The position numbers and the translations under genes were made by a program. This document shows, one piece after another, positions 27,281-34,974 of a stretch of DNA of 64,000 bases; the first letter of the stretch is position 1; each line of letters starts with the position of its first letter. The notes below the pieces were generated by a model, which saw only the letters and a program-made list of their open reading frames with translations, made no database searches and was not told where the DNA came from. This stretch comes from Flavobacterium succinicans LMG 10402 (GTDB lineage: Bacteria; Bacteroidota; Bacteroidia; Flavobacteriales; Flavobacteriaceae), in NCBI RefSeq assembly GCF_000611675.1, contig NZ_JATV01000010.1, positions 1-64,000 on the forward strand, written 5' to 3'.

Positions 27281-28474
27281 ATGGCGACAGAATCCGAAAG
27301 TATTGTAACAGAAATCAACGCTAATATATTTTTCAAGGAATTTACTTTTGCAAAAAACGAATTTTACCCGCCAGAAGGACAAAAAGAATTGGCAGACCAT
27401 ATTCTATGGCTGGATAATCTTCTTTTTATAATTCAGACCAAAGAAAGAAATCCTAAGGATATCAAATCTGCAGCTGAAGAAAATAACTGGTTCAAAAACA
27501 CCGTCCTCAAGAAAGCAAAGAACCAGATTAAGGACTCGGTAGCCTTCTTTAAATCTTACGACAGCATCGATATACAAAACCTGCAAAATCATAAGCTTAA
27601 TGTAGCTGGGGCGTATTCCGAGTTTGCTAATAATATTATTATTTACAAACCGAACAGTGATCTTATTAATGAAGAAAACAAATTGATGAAATTCTATGAA
27701 AGTTCTGATGTTGGACTTATTCATATTTTTCATATTGAATACTATTACAAGCTTTGCCGTACTCTTCATACACCGACGGAGCTTGATGATTATTTGAAAT
27801 TCAGGGAGAGAATTTATCTACTTCATAAAAATACAATCAGCCAATATCCCGAGGAGTATATTCTTGCACACTATCTTAATACAGACAATGAAAGTACCAT
27901 TGATCCCCACTATATTGCCACGCTCCCTAATCTAGCCAATGATTTAGAGGTTTATGACATGTCCAGAATACTAATGGACTTTTATGACAAAATACATTCA
28001 CCTGAACATAAGCAATCTACTGATTATTATGCAATCCTTAAGGAAATAGCAAAAATGAAAAGATATGAACTTTCCGAGTTCAAAAAGCGTTTCACCAACA
28101 TGTTTGAATATGTTTCCATAGGTGAATTTAAGCCGCCCGAAAGGTTTGCCAATTTACGAACAGGTTGCGGTTTTGTTTTTATCTCACTTGCATATGATAT
28201 GGACAAGTGGGAAAATGTCCTATACAACAATGCGGAGATTTACAAATATAAAAGACAATTGCAAAAATGCATTGCTGTAATCATGTTCAAGAATGGCAAA
28301 TATCGTGACATTTATTGGGCATTTATGGACAGTCCTTGGCGGTACGATCAGGAATTAGAAGAAGAGGTTGTAGAAATGGAAAAAGGATTCTACGGACCCG
28401 GTACGATAAAAAAATACGACAGATACAGGTTTACAGATAATCAAAATACCAATGACAATAGAGGACAATATTAA
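27281..28474 (+). CDS. Putative nuclease-like protein, third gene of the NTPase cassette
   Basis: 397 aa, soluble. The N-terminus has a PD-(D/E)XK-like arrangement: a Glu-rich start, ELADHILWLD at 36-45 and FIIQTKER at 49-56, so D39 and Q52-x-K54 would be metal ligands. The rest (60-397) is helical with a conserved-looking RTGCGFVFISL block near 294 and is not recognised. It follows the 565-aa gene by 23 bases and its last 23 bases overlap the start of a small ORF. Nuclease activity is inferred from the motif alone. Confidence 0.6.
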   Translation: MATESESIVTEINANIFFKEFTFAKNEFYPPEGQKELADHILWLDNLLFIIQTKERNPKDIKSAAEENNWFKNTVLKKAKNQIKDSVAFFKSYDSIDIQNLQNHKLNVAGAYSEFANNIIIYKPNSDLINEENKLMKFYESSDVGLIHIFHIEYYYKLCRTLHTPTELDDYLKFRERIYLLHKNTISQYPEEYILAHYLNTDNESTIDPHYIATLPNLANDLEVYDMSRILMDFYDKIHSPEHKQSTDYYAILKEIAKMKRYELSEFKKRFTNMFEYVSIGEFKPPERFANLRTGCGFVFISLAYDMDKWENVLYNNAEIYKYKRQLQKCIAVIMFKNGKYRDIYWAFMDSPWRYDQELEEEVVEMEKGFYGPGTIKKYDRYRFTDNQNTNDNRGQY

Positions 28475-28622
28475 AGAGATAATGCTCCAAATTGCCGAAA
28501 ATACAGAAGTGCAATACATAAACAACAATACAAAAATATTTACTGAAGAATCTTTTATATACACCCATACAGGAAGCGACAAATTTGGTTGTTTTTTATA
28601 TTGTGGGGAAATTAAAGTATAA
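28452..28622 (+). CDS. Small 56-aa ORF overlapping the third cassette gene
   Basis: ATG 28452 to TAA 28622, in a different frame from the 397-aa gene and overlapping its last 23 bases. The product is acidic-to-neutral with an amphipathic N-terminal helix (MTIEDNIKEIMLQIAE) and a beta-rich, aromatic C-terminus (KFGCFLYCGEIKV). No membrane segment. The overlap is typical of translational coupling, so it may be a fourth component, for example an inhibitor or adaptor. With 56 codons it could also be a chance ORF. Confidence 0.45.
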   Translation: MTIEDNIKEIMLQIAENTEVQYINNNTKIFTEESFIYTHTGSDKFGCFLYCGEIKV

Positions 28623-28792
28623 CACACTCATTGTCAGTTTTTTTTATTTAAATTTGATTATGCTTTTTGCCCGAAGTATATCAATATCACACCTCATATC
28701 CGGTTGTTTAACGCACTTCTTGTTAAAGGAGTGAATGTTTTTCTATTGATTTCAGCGTCATCTGATTATATAAAGTCATAAAATTTAAACTT

Positions 28793-30613
28793 ATGCAAAA
28801 CGCAATTGCTTTTTCAAACAATGATATCATTACCATTGCTTGGAGTTATGGAAAAAAACCGGTTGGCTGTATGGGCTTTGCCATTTATCGAATTGATGAT
28901 AAAGGGATAGAAATACCACTTCCTAACAAAGCGGTATTTAAAAATACGGGGCAGGTTGAGGACAAATCTTCCGTAAAATTCCCAATACAAAAGTTTTATT
29001 GGAAAGATGTTTATGTTAGAATGGTTTCCGAAGAAACCAATAATAAAACCTTCAGTTATAAAATTGTTCCCATGCAAGGTACGCCTGGTAATTTTGTTCC
29101 GATGGATAATTTTGTCCCTCTTATTTCAAACATAGTAGAGATATCCTCAGATGTAGGAAATAATATGAATGCGTATTTTAATCGTGGACTAATATCTACA
29201 CAACGTATTTCAAAATATCTTGATGGAGATCTTAATATTCCTTCTCTTCGTACTAAGATTGGTGATTATAAAGGTGATACTGAATTGCGAGATAGCCTAT
29301 CAGGAGGAATGGTTGAAGCGCTAATAGATTTTATGGATAGAGCGAAAAATTCTGGAAAGATTTATGCGGGTCTTTATGAACTTGGCGACGAGCAATTAAT
29401 TGAAAATTTATGCGGACTTGGCAATAAACTTAGTATTGTTCTATCCAATTCTGCAAAGAAAGAAGATGATACCAGTAAGCCGAAATATGCACAGAAGAAA
29501 ACCGGCAAAATGGTTTACCCTCAAAAAACGACTGATGACAATGATCCTGCACGGGAAAAACTTAAACGAAGTGGTGCTCTTGTATATGATCGTGTTATGC
29601 CTGATAGCCATATTGGCCACAACAAATTTTTAATTTACGTTGATTCGTCTGGTACGGCAAAGGCTGTACTTTATGGTTCCACGAATTGGACCGGTACTGG
29701 CCTCTGTACTCAAACCAATAATACAATAGTTATAGATGATGAGCTTTTGGCAAAACGATATTTAGAATATTGGAATAAGATGGTCGAGGATACTGTAGCA
29801 GCTAACAAAGTGAAAACAAATCTGCAAGGATCGGTATTTAGGTCATGGAATAATATAGGTAAGTCTTTAAATATAGGTGAAACTTCAGTGCAAAGTTGGT
29901 TTTCTCCGAATACCCCTAAAGCAAGGGGCAAGCGCTCACCTGATGAAATATGTCCATCTGATATGGTAGAAGTCATAAAATGCATTGATAAAGCACAACA
30001 TGCAATATTGTTTTTAGCTTTTTATCCAGGAGCTCCTTCTCTAGCAAATTGGTCAGCCTTGGCATTAAAAAATAAAAAAGACCTTTTCGTAAGAGGTATG
30101 GTAACAAATGATAGTGCTTCAGAAGGATTTTATTATGATCTTATTGGAGGCACACCTCCTAAACGAGATAAAGGTGTGCCAATAAAAGAAGATTATCGTG
30201 TTGGTTCGGCTGATGCCTTTACGGGTACAAATATTCCTTTAGGATGGCAAAAAGAAATCCTGAGTGCTGGATTCGCAATTATCCATGATAAGATCATGGT
30301 AATAGATCCATTTTCAAAAGATTGTACTGTGATTATGGGTAGCCATAATTTGGGTTATAAAGCTTCCTATGACAATGATGAGAATCTGACAATTATTAAA
30401 GGTAATAAAAAATTGTCTTTAGCATATACAACCCACATTCTCGATATATACGACCATTTTTCTTTTCGAATTTATTACAAAAAATATGGAAATGGTTCCA
30501 ATGCATTTTTAGAAGATAACTCAGAAAAGTTTTTGGGTAAATACTTTAATGCAGCTGGTAAAATCAAAAATGAACAATTAAACTTTTGGATGAATGGTGC
30601 TTTAGACATATAA
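28793..30613 (+). CDS. Phospholipase D-like protein with two HKD motifs
   Basis: 606 aa. Residues 1-120 look like a beta-sandwich (fibronectin III-like) domain. Two PLD catalytic motifs follow: HNKFLIYVD at 276-284 (followed by GSTNWTGTG) and HDKIMVID at 498-505 (followed by GSHNLGYKASYDNDEN). Both His and Lys are intact, so an active phosphodiesterase, either nuclease or phospholipase, is likely. There is no signal peptide. PLD enzymes of this form occur as toxins or effectors and in defence systems. It starts 170 bases after the 56-aa ORF and is followed by the amidohydrolase gene with almost no gap. The substrate cannot be told from the sequence. Confidence 0.75.
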   Translation: MQNAIAFSNNDIITIAWSYGKKPVGCMGFAIYRIDDKGIEIPLPNKAVFKNTGQVEDKSSVKFPIQKFYWKDVYVRMVSEETNNKTFSYKIVPMQGTPGNFVPMDNFVPLISNIVEISSDVGNNMNAYFNRGLISTQRISKYLDGDLNIPSLRTKIGDYKGDTELRDSLSGGMVEALIDFMDRAKNSGKIYAGLYELGDEQLIENLCGLGNKLSIVLSNSAKKEDDTSKPKYAQKKTGKMVYPQKTTDDNDPAREKLKRSGALVYDRVMPDSHIGHNKFLIYVDSSGTAKAVLYGSTNWTGTGLCTQTNNTIVIDDELLAKRYLEYWNKMVEDTVAANKVKTNLQGSVFRSWNNIGKSLNIGETSVQSWFSPNTPKARGKRSPDEICPSDMVEVIKCIDKAQHAILFLAFYPGAPSLANWSALALKNKKDLFVRGMVTNDSASEGFYYDLIGGTPPKRDKGVPIKEDYRVGSADAFTGTNIPLGWQKEILSAGFAIIHDKIMVIDPFSKDCTVIMGSHNLGYKASYDNDENLTIIKGNKKLSLAYTTHILDIYDHFSFRIYYKKYGNGSNAFLEDNSEKFLGKYFNAAGKIKNEQLNFWMNGALDI

Positions 30614-30638
30614 GATGGTTCCTCTAAATTATTCAGAT

Positions 30639-31889
30639 ATGAAAAACTTATTATTAGCTCTATTTTTAGTGTGTTGCAATCTTTTTTTTTCAATCTCATT
30701 TTGTCAAACAAAAGTGCAGCTTGTTGAAGCCTCAGATTATTGCTTTAATATATATAAGCAAATTCATCAAAATCCCGAACTAGGAAAAAATGAAATTAAA
30801 ACGTCCGCTTTGATAAAAGAGGAACTGAAAAAAATGGGTTATGGCACTTTAATTGAAATTCCCATACTTCCAACATGTGTTATCGCGGAGCTCGATACAA
30901 AAAAACCAGGTCCCGTTATAGCCTTCAGAGCGGAACTTGATGCTAAAAAAGGGAAGGAAGAAACCGGGTTACCATATGCTTCTAAATTGAATTTAAGTCA
31001 CAGTTGCGGACATGATGCTCATGCATCAATCCTTCTCGCTACTGCTAAACTTTTGATGTCGGTAAAGGGAAATTTGAAAGGGAAAATTTATTTTATTTTT
31101 CAGCCTGCCGAAGAAATAGCCGGAGGAGCTGATGATATTGTTAATTCTGGCAAACTTGAAGAATTAGGTATCAAAAACATATTTGCCTTACATTCGGCTC
31201 CTAACTTAACGGTCGGAAAGCTTAGTATTTCGCCAGGCTATACTATGGCTGGAAGTAATTATTTTTCTATTGTCGTAGAAGCTAAGGAATCACATGCGGC
31301 GGAGCCTTTCAGGGGTGACAATATGCCAATCAAATTGAGTCAATTAATCCCGAATATTACAGCAATTCCTGCAACTAAAATGAGTACTACCTCTAGACCA
31401 TGTGTAATAAGTGTTACGTATATTGGCATGGGAGATACATTAGTAAAAAATCTTAATACCATCCCTGGCAGGGCGGTTATAAAAGGAACAATAAGGTCAT
31501 ATGAAGATATAAAAAAACGCTTTGATAATCAGCCATCTATAGAAGAACTGATAAAAACTGAAATCAGCGCCGTTTTTAGCGAAGTAAATAACTCTGATAA
31601 AATATTTTCAAAAGGCGCACCAGCGACCATCAATGATGAAACCTTATACTATACAATAATCACAAAACTGACAAAAATATATTCTGGCAAAATTGTTCCT
31701 TCAGAAAGATATATGTTTTCAGAGGACTTTTCATATTACACGGAAAAAATACCCTGCTTATATTTTGGTTGGGGTATAACAAAAGACGATTTTGGCGTAG
31801 CGGATGTTCATACAACCAAATTCTCAATCCATCCCGATGCTTTTATTTATGGGATTGAACTATTTGCTGACATAGCTACAATTCAATAA
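30639..31889 (+). CDS. Secreted M20 family amidohydrolase
   Basis: 416 aa from ATG 30639 (MKNLLLALFLVCC), chosen because it gives a clean signal peptide ending near SFCQ; an ATG at 30615 would add eight residues. M20D landmarks are present: HQNPELG, CGHDAHA for the metal site, QPAEEIAGG with the catalytic Glu, and HSAPN. This family hydrolyses N-acyl amino acids and similar amides (IAA-amino acid hydrolase/hippuricase type). Finding it between a PLD protein and a cyclotransferase is unusual; the three may be a metabolic or defence cluster on the element. The substrate is unknown. Confidence 0.85.
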   Translation: MKNLLLALFLVCCNLFFSISFCQTKVQLVEASDYCFNIYKQIHQNPELGKNEIKTSALIKEELKKMGYGTLIEIPILPTCVIAELDTKKPGPVIAFRAELDAKKGKEETGLPYASKLNLSHSCGHDAHASILLATAKLLMSVKGNLKGKIYFIFQPAEEIAGGADDIVNSGKLEELGIKNIFALHSAPNLTVGKLSISPGYTMAGSNYFSIVVEAKESHAAEPFRGDNMPIKLSQLIPNITAIPATKMSTTSRPCVISVTYIGMGDTLVKNLNTIPGRAVIKGTIRSYEDIKKRFDNQPSIEELIKTEISAVFSEVNNSDKIFSKGAPATINDETLYYTIITKLTKIYSGKIVPSERYMFSEDFSYYTEKIPCLYFGWGITKDDFGVADVHTTKFSIHPDAFIYGIELFADIATIQ

Positions 31890-31905
31890 TTTTAATTTAT
31901 ATACA

Positions 31906-32418
31906 ATGATGATATTCGCATATGGTTCAAATATGAATATTAATAGATTACGTGAAAGGGTTCCCTCAGCTACCAAATTTGCAAATGCATATATAACTGG
32001 CTATCGGTTGGAATGCAACAAGATAAGTAGAAAGGATGGTTCTGCAAAAGCAAATATTGTGCAAACAGGAAATGATGTTAACATTGTGTGGGGCGTATTA
32101 TTTGTAATAAACAATAACGAAAAACCTGCCTTAGACAGGCTTGAAGGTCTTGGGTACGGTTATGAAGAACGAACACTTACATTTGTAGATGCTGTTGGTA
32201 ATTCGCATAACGCAAAGGTTTATATAGCATACGAAGCTAAATATCTAAATAATGAATTATGGCCCTATGATTGGTACAGAGAATTTATATTGTCAGGAGC
32301 TATTCAGGCACAGTTTCCGCAGGAATACATTGATTGGCTTAAAACAATACCATCTACAGTTGATTACGATGTTGCCAGAAGACGTGAAAATTTTGCGATA
32401 ATTAATGCTCAACAATAA
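31906..32418 (+). CDS. Gamma-glutamylcyclotransferase-like protein
   Basis: 170 aa. The N-terminal FAYGSNMN matches the YGSN substrate loop of the GGCT fold, and LDRLEGLGYGYE carries the catalytic Glu position. Such enzymes form 5-oxoproline from gamma-glutamyl amines or peptides. The gene lies 16 bases after the amidohydrolase and is probably co-transcribed with it. The presence of both an amide hydrolase and a cyclotransferase suggests a small-molecule substrate, which is inference. Confidence 0.85.
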   Translation: MMIFAYGSNMNINRLRERVPSATKFANAYITGYRLECNKISRKDGSAKANIVQTGNDVNIVWGVLFVINNNEKPALDRLEGLGYGYEERTLTFVDAVGNSHNAKVYIAYEAKYLNNELWPYDWYREFILSGAIQAQFPQEYIDWLKTIPSTVDYDVARRRENFAIINAQQ

Positions 32419-32847
32419 CAATCTGGCATTTGACACTGTATCTTTCAGTATAATATTTTGGGAATATGGCATCATTAATTTTTCCTTCAGCTATCAGTCC
32501 GTAATGTATTGCCCCGAGGCAGAGCCATCGAGATACCTATAGAAAGAAAGAAATTTTTTTGTTTTATGAAAACCAATGGTTTTCAAACTTTCCTCTATAA
32601 CCCCGAGGTAAAATCTGTATAAATTCAACTGGTTAAAAATAAATATATTAACTCGCTATTTCAAGCTATTAAAAAACGTCAAAACTAATACATCTTGGTA
32701 ATAAGCACAAAACCAACGAATTAAGGAATAGTTAAATAATCCAGCCACTACTATGTATAAATTTGACAGCATAAACTTAAATTTGACAGCTTAAATTTAC
32801 TTCTACCTAGCAGATGCGACAGGATCGAATGCTATCGAAGTAATAAA
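32419..32847. other. Intergenic region before the integrase gene
   Basis: No gene is visible. It contains a 17-base palindrome GAAAACCA-A-TGGTTTTC (32568-32584) and two adjacent copies of a 20-base unit beginning AAATTTGACAGC (32759-32778 and 32779-32798, 16 of 20 bases equal). The copies could be arm-type or accessory protein sites related to the nearby integrase, or fragments of an old element end. Confidence 0.4.
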
Positions 32848-32880
32848 AAACCAACCGAATTGCTAAGGTTGGTTTTTAGT
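32848..32880 (-). terminator. Terminator after the integrase gene
   Basis: AAAAACCAACC and GGTTGGTTTTT form an 11-base stem with a 10-base loop directly after the minus-strand integrase stop; it has T-runs on both sides and may work in both directions. Confidence 0.7.
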
Positions 32881-34185
32881 TTATTTAATCCCAAATTGTT
32901 CTTTTAGTTTTTGTAATTCTTGTTCCAGTTTCGATATCATAGACATTGCTTCATCAGAAATAGTAGGATTGACTTTACTCAACTTGCTGCTCAAGTTGTT
33001 CATCTCCCTTCCAATTGTTTGCTCTGTAGTAATTGCATACGACTCAGTCTGGCGGATTGATTGGTGTCCCAGCATCTCTTTTACTACTGAAATAGGCACA
33101 TCATTATTAAGAGTAACTGTGCTGCCAAAAGTACGTCTGGCTTTATGAGTGTTCAATTCGGAGGTAAACCCACATAGATCGGCTATTTCTTTGAGATATG
33201 CATTCATTTTTTGATTAGATGCGACGGGCAGGACAGCATTTCTTGAAAGGCAGAGTGGATGTTCTTTGTACTTCTCGATTATTTCGAGGGCTTTGGGAAG
33301 TAATGGAACATTGGTCACAGAACCGGTCTTTTGTCTTTCCGACATTATCCATTGCGCTCCATCTATACCAGTTTTTATGTCCGTTTTCCGAAGTTGGTAA
33401 GCGTCAATATATGCCAGACCGGTATAGCACTGGAAGACGAAGATATCCCGAACAGTTTGGAGTCTTGAGGTTGTAATACTGACCTGTTCAAGCGTGCGCA
33501 GTTCACTCGCGGTGAGTGGTCTTTTGACAGTTTTTGTCATCTTACGTTTGAATGCTCTGAAAGGATCCTGCGCAATTATATCTTTATCAATTGCCCTGTT
33601 TATTATCTTTTTCATGCAGGAAATGTATTTCAATGCAGAGTTATTTACACAATTCCGTACGGTTTTTAGATATAATTCATAGCTAATGATAAAATCATAA
33701 TCTAAATCCCTGAACTCAATATCTTCCGTCGCGTATTTGTATTTTACAAATTCTCTAGCATGAAATCTTGCTGTCTCATAACGTTTGTGCGTCGCTAAAG
33801 CATAATCCTGTGGAACCAGTGCCAACATCTCGTCATTATGCTTTTTAAATTCTTGAAGAAGCATTGCTTTTGAAACTATCCTTCCCAATACAAAATCAAT
33901 AATCCGCTGCGCTGAAATCGATTTTTCGTTGTAAATTAAATCCATTTTAAATTGGTTGATCCGAGTGGTTAGAGCATCAAGAAAATGATTTAGAGTTCTG
34001 GCATCTTCCTTATTTCCCGTTGCTCTTTCTGTTTTTTGATCCCACCTTTGAATGTCCCATGTCCTTTTAGTAGATGTCTCTTTAGGTATTCCATCTACTG
34101 TTACTCTCAGATAAATATATCTGCTGTTTGATTTGTTTTTGGTTGTTTTCAAAAAGAAACAAAGCCCAAAGCTGCTTTCTAACAT
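32881..34185 (-). CDS. int: Tyrosine recombinase (CTnDOT-type integrase)
   Basis: 434 aa: an N-terminal arm-binding domain (LRVTVDGIPKETSTKRTWD), a SAM-like core-binding domain (about 110-215) and a catalytic domain. Visible catalytic residues are K286, H347-x-x-R350 (HKAR), H374 (LGHQS) and the nucleophile Y383. The position of the first catalytic Arg is Ala258 (TGLAYID); loss of this Arg is known for IntDOT-like integrases of Bacteroidota. It should insert and excise the element. Its start faces the ssrA gene 300 bases away, which marks this as the right end of the ICE. Confidence 0.92.
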   Translation of the reverse strand: MLESSFGLCFFLKTTKNKSNSRYIYLRVTVDGIPKETSTKRTWDIQRWDQKTERATGNKEDARTLNHFLDALTTRINQFKMDLIYNEKSISAQRIIDFVLGRIVSKAMLLQEFKKHNDEMLALVPQDYALATHKRYETARFHAREFVKYKYATEDIEFRDLDYDFIISYELYLKTVRNCVNNSALKYISCMKKIINRAIDKDIIAQDPFRAFKRKMTKTVKRPLTASELRTLEQVSITTSRLQTVRDIFVFQCYTGLAYIDAYQLRKTDIKTGIDGAQWIMSERQKTGSVTNVPLLPKALEIIEKYKEHPLCLSRNAVLPVASNQKMNAYLKEIADLCGFTSELNTHKARRTFGSTVTLNNDVPISVVKEMLGHQSIRQTESYAITTEQTIGREMNNLSSKLSKVNPTISDEAMSMISKLEQELQKLKEQFGIK

Positions 34186-34283
34186 AATTCAATTTTTTAA
34201 GTTAATAAATATAGAATTATGACGTTCTTCAGTCAAGTCGTTAACCTGCTTTACATGTTGTAATTCAGTTACTTAAGCCCTTT

Positions 34284-34344
34284 TTTATGGCAATTTTGTG
34301 GCACTTTTTGCTCCAGTACTAAAATGCCACAAAATTGCCATAAA
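34284..34344. repeat. 20-bp perfect inverted repeat between int and ssrA
   Basis: The arm TTTATGGCAATTTTGTGGCA (34284-34303) is repeated in reverse complement at 34325-34344 with a 21-base spacer. It lies 100 bases upstream of the integrase start, where integrase arm sites, an excisionase site or an operator would be expected. It could also act as a hairpin terminator or attenuator for the integrase gene. Confidence 0.75.
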
Positions 34345-34382
34345 TATTTGGAGCACTTTTGAAAATTTTGATAGTTACAGGA

Positions 34383-34422
34383 AAAATAAAAAAGCCTGCA
34401 AATTCAAAAATTTGCAGGCTTT
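34383..34422 (-). terminator. Likely ssrA terminator
   Basis: AAAGCCTGCAAA (34391-34402) pairs with TTTGCAGGCTTT (34411-34422); read on the minus strand the stem is followed by TTTTTTATTTTT. It ends about 67 bases past the ssrA 3' end. If it is the native ssrA terminator, the element boundary lies to its left; if the element targets the ssrA 3' end, this terminator belongs to the element. Confidence 0.7.
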
Positions 34423-34488
34423 TAAAGGGTTTCGAGACATTTTGTACGTTTTTGACAACTTTGAAAAGTTGGCTTTAAACGGTCCCAG

Positions 34489-34882
34489 TGGAATCGCCGA
34501 GAATCGAACTCGGGTCCAAACAAGCAACTAAAAGGCTTTCTACACGCTTATTTCCTGATTGGGTTTTCGATGTTGAGCTAGGTCAGAAACAACCACTCAA
34601 CACTTATCTTCTTAGTTTCGATTACCACCCGAAGCTTATGGAAATCTAGGTTTATTTTTACGGTTCCCCTGTACTGACCGCCACAAACCAAGGCTTTCAA
34701 GGAGAATCCAGCTTTCCTACCTTGTAGGAACGTGGCGCAATCGTACTATAATTCGGATTATGCAGCTAAAGCGTAGTTATTTTCGCCGTGTAAAAGTGTG
34801 AGATCTTATATTTACGAGCAAGGTCTCAATGCTCGACGTGCTTACTTTTCAATTCGACTTGCTGTCAAAACCAGTCGACCCC
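34489..34882 (-). ncRNA. ssrA: tmRNA
   Basis: About 394 nt. The 5' end GGGGUCG pairs with CGAUUCC at the 3' end (7 pairs including two G-U), the T-arm CCGAG-UUCGAUU-CUCGG is intact, and the discriminator A is at 34489. CCA is not encoded; CTG follows. The tag reading frame at 34758-34787 encodes GENNYALAA and a TAA stop, a typical Bacteroidota tag. tmRNA rescues stalled ribosomes and is a common integration target, consistent with the integrase gene alongside. Confidence 0.95.
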
Positions 34883-34974
34883 AATATTTTTTGGATTGCA
34901 AATATAATCTATTTGAGGTAATAAAAAGTATTTAAATCAAATTCTATGCCTATTTTTTAAAAAATGGATTTTCC

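Noticed and set aside
1..34480. Left end (attL), relaxase and oriT of the element
   Set aside because: No mobilisation gene or matching ssrA-end repeat was seen inside the window, so these are not claimed; they probably lie to the left.
34298..34531. 77-codon plus-strand frame over the ssrA 3' end and terminator
   Set aside because: It crosses the tmRNA T-arm, the terminator and half of the inverted repeat, so it cannot be a normal gene.
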